A stretch of 49,580 bases of DNA from an uncultured Ectothiorhodospiraceae bacterium (GCA_913055615.1 CAJXKK010000020.1:1-49580), one strand, 5' to 3'. Shown: positions 1-8,290, numbered from the stretch's first letter. The notes: generated by a model not told the origin, from the letters alone. A program made the numbers and translations.

Positions 1-438
1 CTGGGCACGAGCTTCGCACAGGGTGATTTCGAAATCCCGGTCAATGCGACCTATACGTACACGGAAGGCGAGATCAGCCGGGATAATGCGACTTCCGGTC
101 TGAACGAAGGCGACCAGCTGCGCGACATCCCCGAGAACCAGTTCAGCCTGCGCACCGGGCTGGAGCACGTCAGCGGCTGGGATAACTACGCCATCGTGAA
201 GTTCACCGACGAGATGTGCGTGTCGACCGGTTGCAACAAGTCCGGTACCGAACTGGACGAAACGGAATCACTGGCCGTGGTCGATTTCGTCAGCCGTTAC
301 CCGCTGCGCAAGGAGACCAATGCGTTCCTGCGGATCGAGAACGTGTTCGACGAGCAGCGGATCGTCTCAAGGCTCCCGGATGGCGCCCGTCCCAACAAGC
401 CCATGACGGTGTCGGTGGGGCTGACGCACGAGTTCTGA
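1..438 (+). CDS. TonB-dependent receptor, C-terminal fragment
   Basis: The reading frame is open from base 1, so the 5' part lies outside the window. The 145 visible residues are alternating beta-strand-like stretches that end in a typical TonB-dependent receptor terminus: a segment with RIENVFDEQ, then a GARPNKP-type turn, then a last strand VSVGLTHEF with terminal Phe. In this family such a C-terminus closes the 22-stranded outer-membrane barrel that imports siderophores, cobalamin or other large substrates using TonB energy. The substrate cannot be told from the fragment. Two cysteines lie close together near the middle (CVSTGC), probably an extracellular loop disulfide. No partner genes of an uptake system lie downstream. 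Family is fairly sure, specificity unknown. Confidence 0.85.
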   Translation: MGTSFAQGDFEIPVNATYTYTEGEISRDNATSGLNEGDQLRDIPENQFSLRTGLEHVSGWDNYAIVKFTDEMCVSTGCNKSGTELDETESLAVVDFVSRYPLRKETNAFLRIENVFDEQRIVSRLPDGARPNKPMTVSVGLTHEF

Positions 439-476
439 ACGGATGACCGCGGCGGGAGCGCCGCAATGGAGTAACG

Positions 477-504
477 CGGCCGGGTCCGGTTTCGGATCCG
501 GCCG
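477..504 (+). terminator. Strong hairpin after the TonB receptor gene
   Basis: A 12-bp stem (CGGCCGGGTCCG paired with CGGATCCGGCCG, one G-U pair) closes a GTTT loop 39 bases after the receptor stop. There is no T-run after it, so it may act as a Rho-assisted or bidirectional terminator between the converging receptor gene and the glycosyltransferase gene that ends at 555. Confidence 0.5.
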
Positions 505-554
505 CATGGCCCACCAGCCCGTCAGGCCGGCCCGGGCAATCGGAACCGGATATG

Positions 555-1598
555 TCACTCCATCAGGATGCGCCGCCAGTCATCCGCCAGGCGGTCCTCC
601 GTCCATGCCGAGACGTCCGGCGCTGCAGGCGTGCCTCGTTCCAGCCATTCAGCAAGCTTCGCCACCAGTGGCTGCAACCGCCACGCCGGATAGCGGTACT
701 CGGGCGGATACTGCTCGGGATAACACAGCGCATTCGGCACCAGCGGTGTCGCCCCGGCACTGACGGCCTCCAGCATGGCCAGCCCCTGGAATTCGTGCCG
801 GGCCGTACTGATAGCGATGCCCGCGCGCCCGAGAAGCGCCCGGTACTCGCAAGCCTCCACTCGTCCGTCCGCGACGATGCGGTCCGCGAGCCCGTTACGG
901 ATACGCTCGAGTGCCCCTGGAGCGGTACGCGGGCGAGCGCCGAGCAGCGCCAGGCGGAAGTCGATCCCGGCCCCCGCGAGTTCGAGCAGTGCGTCCGCGA
1001 ACAGGTCCGGCTCCTTGTCGTATTCCCAGCGGTGGTTCCAGACGATCAGGCGCGGGTCGCGTTGCGCAGCCGGGGCGATCGGGGTGATCGGCACCGGGCA
1101 GACGGCCGCCTTCGCCGCGAGTCGATCACGCATCCCGGCGGGGACTTCGTCCGGCATGCGCCGGAGCAGTTGCTCGACCCCGTCGAGGAAGGTGTCGCGA
1201 TTGAACCCGGAATTGAACAGCAGTCGCTGCGCCGCGAGCGCGCCGTAGAGCTGCACGATCTGCGGTTCCACCGATTTCACCTGCTGTTCGCCGACGGGGT
1301 AGGCGAACTGGTTCTCGTGGAAGTAATACCAGGCTGGCACGTTCGCGAGCTGCGGATGCAGGCCACGCAGGGTCGCCAGGTCCACCATGGAGGTCGCGAG
1401 GATCCGCTCGGGTGGGCGCTCAGGCACGCGGTCGATCCAGGATAACGGATTGCCACGAATGCGCCAGCGGAAGTGGCGCCCGGGCAGTTCCAGGCGTTGC
1501 CATTCCAGCCCCGGATGCGCGCGAACCAGCCAGTCGGCCCAGGCGCGATGGCTGTCGGCCCGGTAGGCGGAGAGCAGCAGGATCGAGCGTTGGATCAA
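555..1598 (-). CDS. DUF3524 glycosyltransferase, queuosine-tRNA mannosyltransferase-like
   Basis: A 347-residue protein with the two-part layout of the DUF3524/GTDC1 family. The N-terminal half holds LLLSAYRADSHR, then LPGRHFRWRIRGN, then YYFHENQFAYP; the C-terminal GT-B half holds VWNHRWEYDKEPDL and the nucleotide-sugar segment ARHEFQGLAMLEAVSAGATP. The human member adds mannose to queuosine in tRNA-Asp, so a tRNA hypermodification role is likely, but the sugar and target of bacterial members cannot be read from sequence. It stands alone: the next gene is divergent, and no queuosine biosynthesis gene is in the window. The ATG at 1598 gives a full-length N-terminus. Family assignment is strong, substrate is inferred. 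Confidence 0.85.
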   Translation of the reverse strand: MIQRSILLLSAYRADSHRAWADWLVRAHPGLEWQRLELPGRHFRWRIRGNPLSWIDRVPERPPERILATSMVDLATLRGLHPQLANVPAWYYFHENQFAYPVGEQQVKSVEPQIVQLYGALAAQRLLFNSGFNRDTFLDGVEQLLRRMPDEVPAGMRDRLAAKAAVCPVPITPIAPAAQRDPRLIVWNHRWEYDKEPDLFADALLELAGAGIDFRLALLGARPRTAPGALERIRNGLADRIVADGRVEACEYRALLGRAGIAISTARHEFQGLAMLEAVSAGATPLVPNALCYPEQYPPEYRYPAWRLQPLVAKLAEWLERGTPAAPDVSAWTEDRLADDWRRILME

Positions 1599-1718
1599 GG
1601 GGATATCCGGAATGGACGCGGTGTCCGCGTGTTATCGTATCGCTGGTTTACGGCGGCTGTTCGCAGTGGCGCCGCGCAAGCAAGCATGCATTCATAGCAA
1701 AACCGGAGGACAGGAACG

Positions 1719-2195
1719 ATGGGTTTCGCTCTTTCCGACATGCAGGTCACCAGCCCCGCGTTCGAATCGCGTGGCCCGATCCCGCAGAGACACGCCGCCG
1801 ACGGCGACGACCGTTCCCCCGAACTCGCATGGTCCGATGTGCCGGACGGGACGAAGGCCTTTGCGGTGGTCTGCCATGACCCGGACGCGCCGCTGGTCAA
1901 GCCGGGAAACTATGGTTTTGTGCATTGGGTCCTGTACAACCTCCCTGCATCGACCACTCACCTCGCGGAGGCCACGGACCACGGCACGGCGGGACCCAAC
2001 GACTTCGGCAACATGGGCTATGGCGGGCCGATGCCGCCGGAAGGCCATGGGGTCCATCACTATTTCTTCTGGGTGATCGCGCTCGACCGGGATCTCGATC
2101 TGGAGCCGGGCTTGACCCTCTGGCAGTTCCTTGAGCGCGCCGAGCCGCACATCCTCGGCATGAACCGGATCGTGGGCACCTACGAGCGCGGCTGA
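1719..2195 (+). CDS. YbhB/YbcL family Raf kinase inhibitor-like protein (PEBP)
   Basis: A 158-residue protein with both family signatures: the DPDAP box near residue 54 and the GPMPP.GHGVHHYFFW segment near residue 104, which form the anion-binding pocket of phosphatidylethanolamine-binding proteins. E. coli YbhB and YbcL are relatives of similar size; their cellular role is poorly known. A good ribosome site (GGAGGACAGG) lies a few bases before the ATG. No signal peptide is seen, so it should be cytoplasmic. It is monocistronic, divergent from the glycosyltransferase gene and followed by a strong hairpin. Confidence 0.9.
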   Translation: MGFALSDMQVTSPAFESRGPIPQRHAADGDDRSPELAWSDVPDGTKAFAVVCHDPDAPLVKPGNYGFVHWVLYNLPASTTHLAEATDHGTAGPNDFGNMGYGGPMPPEGHGVHHYFFWVIALDRDLDLEPGLTLWQFLERAEPHILGMNRIVGTYERG

Positions 2196-2238
2196 TTCGA
2201 CGCCGCGTCGGCCGCCCAGTTATCGCGGTTCGCCCCTT

Positions 2239-2267
2239 GGCGCCCGGATCGCCCAGGTCCGGGCGCC
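2239..2267. terminator. Bidirectional hairpin between convergent genes
   Basis: A perfect 10-bp stem (GGCGCCCGGA with TCCGGGCGCC) around a 9-base loop sits between the stop of the PEBP gene (2195) and the stop of the minus-strand gene at 2271. It lacks a T-run on either strand but its position fits termination for both. Confidence 0.55.
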
Positions 2268-2270
2268 GCT

Positions 2271-2873
2271 TCAGGGCTCGCCGTCCAGGCTCTCCATGCT
2301 GAGCCCGCTGGTATCGATATCGGCGGGCGGTGGCGGCTTGCGCTCGCTCAGCGGGCCGGCGTCTTCGCCGGCGAGGCTGAGTTCACCGGTGTCGATTTCC
2401 GGCGCGGGTTTCCTGTCGGGCGGTGCGAGCGGCGTATCCGAGGTGTCGATTGCGAGACCCTCGAAGGAGTCCGGTATGGCGAGATCGACCAACGTCCGGT
2501 TCGGATCGCCCGCCGCCGCGATCGAGCCGCCGGTGCGCTTCACGGGATCCCCATCCGGCTGCGCCCTGTTCCGGTCTTCGGTTGGCGCCTTCGACGCCGC
2601 GGGACCATTTTCGGCGCCCGGCCCCGGCGTTGCCGGGGTGGCCATTGGGCGGACTTCGCACGCGGCGCCCGCGCGCAGGAAGGCCTGTTCGAGCTTGCGG
2701 GCCGTGGCCTCGTCGATGTTCTTCTTGACGACCACCGGCTTGCCGCTGAACAGGGCCTCGACGCGCTCGGCCGGCATGCGGAACAGGCTCGCCAGCTGCT
2801 GTTGGACGACCTCCACCGGCTGGTCACCGGTGATCCCGCCGTGGAAAACGACCTGGAATTCTCCGTCCGCCAT
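2271..2873 (-). CDS. Hypothetical protein with N-terminal FxVVF-type domain and acidic IDT repeats
   Basis: A 200-residue cytoplasmic-looking protein in two parts. Residues 1-75 form a compact domain (FQVVFHGGITGD, LFRMPAERVEALFSG, VVVKKNIDEATARKLEQAF) that I know only as an uncharacterised N-terminal module of proteobacterial proteins; elsewhere it can precede membrane or peptide-binding regions. Residues 76-200 are low complexity, Pro/Asp/Glu-rich, and repeat a short motif: AIDTSDTPLAPPD, then EIDTGELSLAGED, then DIDTSGLSMESLD. No membrane helix or signal peptide is seen. The tail is probably disordered and may offer repeated docking motifs. Function unknown. Confidence 0.75.
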   Translation of the reverse strand: MADGEFQVVFHGGITGDQPVEVVQQQLASLFRMPAERVEALFSGKPVVVKKNIDEATARKLEQAFLRAGAACEVRPMATPATPGPGAENGPAASKAPTEDRNRAQPDGDPVKRTGGSIAAAGDPNRTLVDLAIPDSFEGLAIDTSDTPLAPPDRKPAPEIDTGELSLAGEDAGPLSERKPPPPADIDTSGLSMESLDGEP

Positions 2874-3026
2874 GGGCGCATCTCCCCGGCCACCGATCGC
2901 AGCGGTGGCATCCGGCCAGTCACATGGGCAAGCTTATCATGACGCGCGCCCGGGCTCCGCGCCCGCGCCCGCGCCCGCCTTACGCGTAGGCGGACCGGGG
3001 CGCCGATCGACTGACCGGAGGAGGGG

Positions 3027-3239
3027 ATGTTCGGCAAGGTACTGATCGCGCTGGGAATTCTTCTGGTCGTGGCCGGGGTGGTGCTGGTCTATGCCCCATG
3101 GCTGGTCAGCTGGTTCGGTCGCCTGCCCGGCGATATCCGGATCGAGCGTGACGGCGGCAGCGTGTTCATCCCGATCACCTCGATGGTGATCGTGAGCATC
3201 GTTGTATCCGTAATTCTCAATATCTTCTTCCGCCAATGA
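3027..3239 (+). CDS. DUF2905 small membrane protein
   Basis: A 70-residue protein with a helix at residues 4-28, the conserved loop FGRLPGDIRIERDGG, and a second helix at residues 48-67. This is the standard size and layout of DUF2905, a widespread inner-membrane family of unknown function. A ribosome site (GGAGGAGGGG) precedes the ATG closely. Confidence 0.9.
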   Translation: MFGKVLIALGILLVVAGVVLVYAPWLVSWFGRLPGDIRIERDGGSVFIPITSMVIVSIVVSVILNIFFRQ

Positions 3240-3560
3240 GCACCTGGAACGGGCCCTCCTCGATGCCGGAGGAGCCGTCGCATGAGCGACTGGCAGGAGG
3301 GGCTGCGACTGCTCCATCTGCTGGCCGCCGCCGTCCTGGTGGGACTGCGTCTCGGCGGCGGCCGCGGCTTTTGCCGGGTCGGATTGACCGTTCGTTAGTA
3401 CCGGCGCGCTGGCAGGTTGGCTGTCGGCCCGGGTATCGAATTGCGCGCAATCAGGTTACGCTGTACATATTACTGTGGATCGTCCGGTCGATGGTTCGAG
3501 CCCCATCCCCCGCCGTGGGATCCGCCGTCTGTCACCAATCCGGTTTCGAAGGAGTCAAGC
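3240..3560. other. Gap of 321 bases with a possible 38-residue membrane peptide
   Basis: No convincing gene. A short frame at 3282-3398 (+) begins MSDWQEGLRLLHLLAAAVLVG and could be a small membrane peptide or the decayed start of a membrane protein; it ends after 38 codons. A longer frame starting at 3236 reads into the dehydrogenase gene and is Arg/Pro-rich, so it looks like an artefact. The last bases carry the ribosome site AAGGAG of the next gene. Confidence 0.3.
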
Positions 3561-4613
3561 ATGTCGCAAGCGCGCGCCTATGGTGCCCAGTCGCCGTCCT
3601 CCGGTCTCGCCCCGCTGAACATCGAGCGCCGCGAACCGCGCCCGGATGATGTTGCGATCGAGATCCTGTACTGCGGGGTCTGCCACACCGATATCCATTT
3701 TGCCCACAACGACTGGGGCTTTACCGAGTACCCGTTGGTCCCCGGGCACGAAATCATCGGCCGCGTGACCGCGACCGGGTCCGGCGTGTCGGGTTTCCGG
3801 GAGGGCGATATCGTGGGTGTCGGCTGCATGGTCGATTCGTGCCGCGAATGCAGCGCGTGCAACGACGGGCTTGAGCAGTACTGCCTCGAGGGCTGTGTCG
3901 TGACCTATAATGGGCACGATCGCCACGACGGCAGCACCACGTACGGCGGCTACTCCGAATCGATCGTCGTCAGCGAACGCTTCGTCGTGCGGGTGCCGGA
4001 TGCCCTGGATCCCGCCGCGGCCGCCCCGTTGCTGTGCGCGGGTATCACCACATACTCGCCACTGCGCCATTACGGCGTGCGCGCCGGTCACCGCGTGGGC
4101 GTGGTTGGCATGGGCGGCCTCGGGCATATGGGCATCAAGTTCGCCAAGGCCCTGGGTGCCGAGGTGACCGTGTTCACGCGTTCCGACGCGAAGGTCGAAG
4201 AGGCCCGCCACCAGGGCGCCGATCGCGTGGTCGTATCGTCCGATCGCGAGCAGATGGACGCGATTGCTGGCTACCTTGATTTCATTCTCGACACGGTGCC
4301 GGTGCAGCACGACCTGAACCCGTATCTCAATGCGCTCAAATATGACGGTACGCACATCCTCGTGGGCCTGCTCGAGCCGGTGGAGCCGGCGCTCAACGCG
4401 GCCGCCCTCGTCGCCAAACGCAGGGTGCTTGCCGGATCGCTCATCGGTGGTATGCCGGAGACCCAGGAGGTGCTGGATTTCTGCGCCGAGCACGGTATCG
4501 CCTGCGATGTCGAGATGCTCGATATCCGCAACATCAACGAGGCGTATGAGCGGGTGCAACGCAGCGACGTCCGCTATCGCTTCGTCATCGATATGGCCAC
4601 GTTGCGCGACTGA
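3561..4613 (+). CDS. Zinc-dependent NAD(P) alcohol dehydrogenase, YahK/cinnamyl-alcohol type
   Basis: A 350-residue medium-chain dehydrogenase. The catalytic zinc site is visible as CGVCHTDIH and GHE; the structural zinc is bound by the four cysteines of the CRECSACNDGLEQYC region. The Rossmann motif reads GVVGMGGLGHMGIKFAKALG, followed by FTRSDAK, a pattern typical of NADPH-using aldehyde reductases such as E. coli YahK. It probably reduces aldehydes to alcohols in the cytoplasm. The frame is open upstream, but the ATG at 3561 follows AAGGAGTCAAGC and matches the family N-terminus (AYGAQSPSSGLAP). The real substrate is unknown. Confidence 0.9.
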   Translation: MSQARAYGAQSPSSGLAPLNIERREPRPDDVAIEILYCGVCHTDIHFAHNDWGFTEYPLVPGHEIIGRVTATGSGVSGFREGDIVGVGCMVDSCRECSACNDGLEQYCLEGCVVTYNGHDRHDGSTTYGGYSESIVVSERFVVRVPDALDPAAAAPLLCAGITTYSPLRHYGVRAGHRVGVVGMGGLGHMGIKFAKALGAEVTVFTRSDAKVEEARHQGADRVVVSSDREQMDAIAGYLDFILDTVPVQHDLNPYLNALKYDGTHILVGLLEPVEPALNAAALVAKRRVLAGSLIGGMPETQEVLDFCAEHGIACDVEMLDIRNINEAYERVQRSDVRYRFVIDMATLRD

Positions 4614-4621
4614 GCCGGATC

Positions 4622-5956
4622 ATGGGGCGTAAACAGCCGCGGCGGCTGGCACCGGAACAGGCCCCGCGGCTGGACGTCCGGATCGATGACCTCGATCACG
4701 AGGGGCGCGGTGTCGGCCGGTTCGACGGCAAGGTCGTGTTCGTCGATGGCGCGCTCCCGGGTGAGCGCATCCGTGCCCGCTGTACGGCCCGGGCCAAGCG
4801 TTTCGACGAGGCGGTCGTGGAGGCGGTGCTGGAGCCTTCACCCGAGCGGGTCGAACCGTTCTGCCCGGTATTCGGGCGCTGTGGCGGCTGTACCCTGCAG
4901 CACCTCGCGCCGGAGGCACAACTCCGACAGCGCGAACGCCGCGTCCATGAGCAGTTGGCCCGCGCCGCCAACGAGTTGCCCGGGCAGTGGCTGGCCCCGC
5001 TGACGGGGCCGGTCCAGGGCTACCGTACCCGGGCACGCGTGACGGTCCGGTACATCCGTCGGCAGGGCGTGCTGCTCGGGTTCCGGGAACGCGCCGGCCG
5101 TCATGTCGTCGATACCGATGCCTGCGCCATCCTCGATCCCCGCCTGCAACGGCTGATCCCGCGACTGAGGTCGCTGATCGCTTCCCTGGATCGGCCCGAG
5201 CGGGTGTCCGCGCTGGAGATGGCTACTGGCGATGGTGATACTGTCGTCGCCTTCCAGTACTCCGGCCCGCTCGGCGATGCGGACCGCGCGCGTCTGGTCC
5301 GTCTGCAGGATGAGGCGGGCGTGGCGATCGAGATCGCGGATGGCCCGTCGGCGGGGCCGGTCGATCCGGATCGACCGGCCGATGCGTTTTACGAGCTGCC
5401 CGATGAGCGCCTCACGCTGCGGTTCGCCGCCGGCGATTTCATCCAGACGAATGCCGCGGTCAATCGGTCCCTCGTCGCGCGCGCAATGGAATTGCTTGCC
5501 CCGGCGCCCGGCCAGACCGTGCTCGATCTATACTGTGGCATCGGCAATTTCAGCCTGCCTGCCGCACAACGCGGTGCGGCGGTCACGGGCATCGAGGGCG
5601 ATGCGAGGCTCGTGGAACGGGCCGCGGGCAATGCGCGTGCCAACGGGCTCGCCGGGCGTGTTGATTTCCGCCAGGCGGACCTGTCCGCGGCGCCGCTCGC
5701 TGACTGGCTGCAGCGCCTGAATCCGGCCTCGGTGCTGCTCGACCCGCCGCGCGCCGGTGCACCGGAGGCCGTGAGCGCACTGGTGGCGCGGCCGCCGGCG
5801 CGCATCGTGTACGTGTCCTGCGATCCGGCCACACTCGCCCGCGACCTCGGGCGCCTGACGGGCGAGGGCGGATACCGTCTGCGGGCGGCCGGCATCGCCG
5901 ACATGTTCCCGCACACCGGCCATGTCGAGGCCATCGCCGCGCTGGAGGCCGGCTGA
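4622..5956 (+). CDS. rlmD: 23S rRNA (uracil-1939-C5)-methyltransferase RlmD
   Basis: A 444-residue protein, the usual RlmD length. It has an N-terminal TRAM domain (residues 15-70, LDHEGRGVGRFDGKVVFVDG), a [4Fe-4S] cluster set of Cys81, Cys87, Cys90 and Cys168 (CPVFGRCGGC and DTDACAIL), the SAM motif DLYCGIGNFSLPAA, the DPPR motif in LLDPPRAGAPE, and the catalytic-Cys region VYVSCDPATLARDL. It methylates U1939 of 23S rRNA with S-adenosylmethionine. It starts 8 bases after the dehydrogenase stop, so the two are probably cotranscribed though unrelated in function. Confidence 0.95.
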   Translation: MGRKQPRRLAPEQAPRLDVRIDDLDHEGRGVGRFDGKVVFVDGALPGERIRARCTARAKRFDEAVVEAVLEPSPERVEPFCPVFGRCGGCTLQHLAPEAQLRQRERRVHEQLARAANELPGQWLAPLTGPVQGYRTRARVTVRYIRRQGVLLGFRERAGRHVVDTDACAILDPRLQRLIPRLRSLIASLDRPERVSALEMATGDGDTVVAFQYSGPLGDADRARLVRLQDEAGVAIEIADGPSAGPVDPDRPADAFYELPDERLTLRFAAGDFIQTNAAVNRSLVARAMELLAPAPGQTVLDLYCGIGNFSLPAAQRGAAVTGIEGDARLVERAAGNARANGLAGRVDFRQADLSAAPLADWLQRLNPASVLLDPPRAGAPEAVSALVARPPARIVYVSCDPATLARDLGRLTGEGGYRLRAAGIADMFPHTGHVEAIAALEAG

Positions 5957-5992
5957 GCGACCCGCTCGGCCAACCGCCGCGCACTGTCTGCA

Positions 5993-6028
5993 CGTTCCCG
6001 CGTCGATTTTTGTCGCTGTGCGGGAACG
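5993..6028. terminator. Inverted repeat between convergent rlmD and the His-rich gene
   Basis: Perfect 9-bp arms (CGTTCCCGC and GCGGGAACG) flank an 18-base T-rich centre. It lies 37 bases after the rlmD stop and 61 bases from the stop of the minus-strand gene, and could end both transcripts. The large loop makes this a moderate call. Confidence 0.4.
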
Positions 6029-6088
6029 CCGTACCGCCGTCTGGCGTATGCAGGTAGGGATGCGCCCGGAGAGCGACGGCATTGCCGG

Positions 6089-6487
6089 TCAGCGGTAGTG
6101 ACGCTCGCTCCAGATGAACCGCACGCCATCGATGTTCAGGCCGATCCCGCTGCGGTAGCCGTGGTGGCGCCGCTTGTAGCGGTCGCCATACGGCCGGTAA
6201 TGGCGATAGCCGTGACCCCGGTACCCGCGATCATGATCGCGCTTCCAGTAATGCCTGCTCTTGCCGCGGTACACGCGCTTGTGGCCTCCATACCTGTGAC
6301 CACGATGGGCCCCATGCCTGTTGCCGTGGCGATAGTGTTTTGCACCCTCGCGGTGGTCGCGCTCGTATTCGTGCGCGCCGTGTTTTTTGTCGGCCCATTT
6401 GCCGTGGCGTTCACCGGCTTCGGCCGCGGGTGCCGTGCCGAGCCCGATGGCGATCGCGATCGCCAGTGCTGCTGCCGTTGCTTTCAT
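6089..6487 (-). CDS. Secreted histidine/arginine/tyrosine-rich protein
   Basis: A 132-residue protein with a clear signal peptide (MKATAAALAIAIAIGLG, cleavage likely near AEA-GE at about residue 24). The mature part is extremely rich in His (about 17), Arg, Gly and Tyr in irregular HG/RH/GHR repeats, and ends in a short ordered tail GLNIDGVRFIWSERHYR. Similar short basic His-rich envelope proteins occur in many proteobacteria without a known function; metal or polyanion binding is possible from composition alone. It is transcribed divergently from the glycine-zipper protein gene, which is also exported. Confidence 0.7.
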   Translation of the reverse strand: MKATAAALAIAIAIGLGTAPAAEAGERHGKWADKKHGAHEYERDHREGAKHYRHGNRHGAHRGHRYGGHKRVYRGKSRHYWKRDHDRGYRGHGYRHYRPYGDRYKRRHHGYRSGIGLNIDGVRFIWSERHYR

Positions 6488-6664
6488 GGCGTGTGACTCC
6501 TCGTCCAGGCGACGACGGATGTGTCGTCCTCCAGCGGCGCCGAGTATCGCCGCGGCGTGCTGAACGGGGACTGAACGGCCCGTTCAGATTCGGTTCAGGC
6601 AACGCGGGGTAACGTATCGCCAGACAGTGCGGGATTGGCCCGCACGGGATGGGAGGAACACGCC

Positions 6665-7234
6665 ATGAAGGTTCGCGGATTGCGGTTGTCCCCGGTTCTG
6701 TTGCTGCTTGCGCTGGCCGTCGGGCCGCTGCAGGCGGGGAATTACGACGATTATGACGACGGCCGGACGTATGAAGGCGAGGCGTTTTATGTCGACGCCC
6801 AGGTCGTCGAGGTTCGGCCCCGGATCCGGGTCGTCGAGGTGTCGGAGCCGCGCCGGGTGTGCTGGGACGAGGAGGTGGAGCGCAGCGTCCACGATGATCG
6901 CCGGGGTCCGTCCACCGGGACCGTCGTGGGCACGGTCATCGGCGGCGCGATCGGCCACAATGCCTCGAAAGGGCGCAGCCGCACGGCGGCGACCGCCGCG
7001 GGCGCTGTCCTCGGGGCGGTCATCGGCCGGGATATCTCCCGGGCGCATCGTGGACCGCCGCGGCGGATGATCGATACCGAGCGCCGCTGCGAGGTCGAGC
7101 GCAACGTGCGCGAGGAGGAACGGATCGACGGCTACCGCGTGTTCTATCGCTACGGCGGGCGCGCGTTCGAGACGCGCTCGGACCATGATCCAGGCGACAC
7201 GATCCGGGTCCAGGTGCGGATCACCCCTTTGTGA
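6665..7234 (+). CDS. Glycine-zipper 2TM exported protein
   Basis: A 189-residue protein with a signal peptide (residues 1-23, LLLLALAVGPLQAG). The centre, residues about 90-130, is a glycine-zipper hairpin: GTVVGTVIGGAIG, a basic loop, then AAGAVLGAVIGRDIS. This is the pattern of the Rickettsia 17-kDa/glycine-zipper 2TM outer-membrane family. A conserved Cys pair (VCWDEE and RRCEVE) flanks the hairpin. The frame is open further upstream, but the ATG at 6665 follows GGGAGGAACACGCC and starts the signal peptide. It precedes a PepSY protein and a two-component system, so an envelope homeostasis role is plausible. Confidence 0.85.
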   Translation: MKVRGLRLSPVLLLLALAVGPLQAGNYDDYDDGRTYEGEAFYVDAQVVEVRPRIRVVEVSEPRRVCWDEEVERSVHDDRRGPSTGTVVGTVIGGAIGHNASKGRSRTAATAAGAVLGAVIGRDISRAHRGPPRRMIDTERRCEVERNVREEERIDGYRVFYRYGGRAFETRSDHDPGDTIRVQVRITPL

Positions 7235-7294
7235 AACTGATCGCGGCCGCGCTGGCAGTACAATGGGCTCCACGCGAACGGGACGGTAGAGCAC

Positions 7295-7588
7295 ATGCGT
7301 GGCGGGACGGGCTGGATGGTGGCGACGGCTTTGGCCGTAATGACGCTGGGGACAACGCTCCCGGCGGCGAGCGCCGCGGACATGCGAGGCGTTCAACTGG
7401 TCCAGCGCGAAGATCTGATCTCGCGTGATCGGGCGGCCGATATCGCCCGCTCCAGAACGGGTGGGCGCGTGCTGCGCGTGGATCTGCGCAACGGCGATCG
7501 GCCGTGGTACCGCGTCCGCGTCCTGATCGATGGCGAGCACGTGCGCAGCGTTGCGGTCGATGCGCGCAGCGGTCGGCTGCGGCGCTGA
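7295..7588 (+). CDS. PepSY-domain exported protein
   Basis: A 97-residue protein with a signal peptide (residues 1-28, ending LPAASAAD). The mature part is one PepSY unit: DRAADIARSRTGGRVLRVDL, then YRVRVLIDGEHVRSVAVDARSGRL. PepSY proteins are periplasmic modulators often encoded beside PhoPQ-type sensor systems. It ends 15 bases before the response-regulator gene, so the two are very likely cotranscribed and it may feed back on the sensor. Confidence 0.85.
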   Translation: MRGGTGWMVATALAVMTLGTTLPAASAADMRGVQLVQREDLISRDRAADIARSRTGGRVLRVDLRNGDRPWYRVRVLIDGEHVRSVAVDARSGRLRR

Positions 7589-7603
7589 GGCCGGGGAGGC
7601 GGC

Positions 7604-8287
7604 ATGCGGGTCCTGATCGCCGAAGACGACGCCGCGCTGCAAACGGAGATCGCCGCGGCGCTGCGCGCGCAGGGATTCGCCGTCGATATGAGTGGCGATG
7701 GCGAAGAGGCGCTGTATTGCGGCAACGAGTATCCGATCGACGTGGCGATCCTCGATCTGGGGCTGCCGGGCCGCAATGGGCTCGATGTCCTGCGTGCCTG
7801 GCGCGAGGCGGGGCGGACATTCCCGGTGCTGATCCTGACCGCGCGCGGTCGCTGGCAGGATAAGGTGACCGGCCTTGAGGCCGGTGCCGACGACTATCTC
7901 GTCAAGCCGTTCCATATCGAGGAGGTCGTCGCGCGCCTGCGCGCCCTGGTGCGCCGCTCGGCCGGCTGGTCGCGCCCCGTGATCGAGGCGGGTCCGATGT
8001 CGATCGATACCGCCGCCCAGACGGTGACCGTTGATGACCGGCGCGTCGTGCTCACCGCCTATGAGTATCGCCTGCTGGAGTATCTTGCCCTGCATGCCGG
8101 CGAGGTCGTCTCGAAAACACGCCTCGGCGAGCATATCTACGACGAGGAGATCGAACGCGACAGCAACGTCCTGGAGGTTCTGCTGAACCGATTACGGCGC
8201 AAGCTCGATCCGGACCGTTCGCGCGAACCGATCGAGACCCTGCGGGGTCGCGGCTATCGCCTGCGTCTGCCCCTCGCCGGAGACTGA
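7604..8287 (+). CDS. OmpR/PhoP-family response regulator
   Basis: A 227-residue regulator. The receiver domain has the acidic pocket (EDD at residues 7-9), the phosphoacceptor Asp51 (AILDLGLPG), Thr in LTARG and Lys in VKPF. The C-terminal winged helix carries LTAYEYRLLEYLALH, the recognition-helix region SNVLEVLLNRLRRKL and the wing ETLRGRGYRL. The best family match is the PhoP/QseB group. It lies between the PepSY gene and its cognate kinase with 3 bases to the next start, as in a phoPQ-like operon. The signal sensed is unknown. Confidence 0.93.
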   Translation: MRVLIAEDDAALQTEIAAALRAQGFAVDMSGDGEEALYCGNEYPIDVAILDLGLPGRNGLDVLRAWREAGRTFPVLILTARGRWQDKVTGLEAGADDYLVKPFHIEEVVARLRALVRRSAGWSRPVIEAGPMSIDTAAQTVTVDDRRVVLTAYEYRLLEYLALHAGEVVSKTRLGEHIYDEEIERDSNVLEVLLNRLRRKLDPDRSREPIETLRGRGYRLRLPLAGD

Positions 8288-8290
8288 ACC

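Noticed and set aside
3417-3560. N-terminal extension of the alcohol dehydrogenase
   Set aside because: The ribosome site and family N-terminus point to ATG at 3561.
3236-3649. Open frame overlapping the end of the DUF2905 gene
   Set aside because: Arg/Pro-rich, no family signal, and it runs into the dehydrogenase gene in another frame.
6584-8134. 516-codon minus-strand frame opposite the PepSY and regulator genes
   Set aside because: Antisense shadow; the plus-strand genes carry signal peptides and complete domain motifs.
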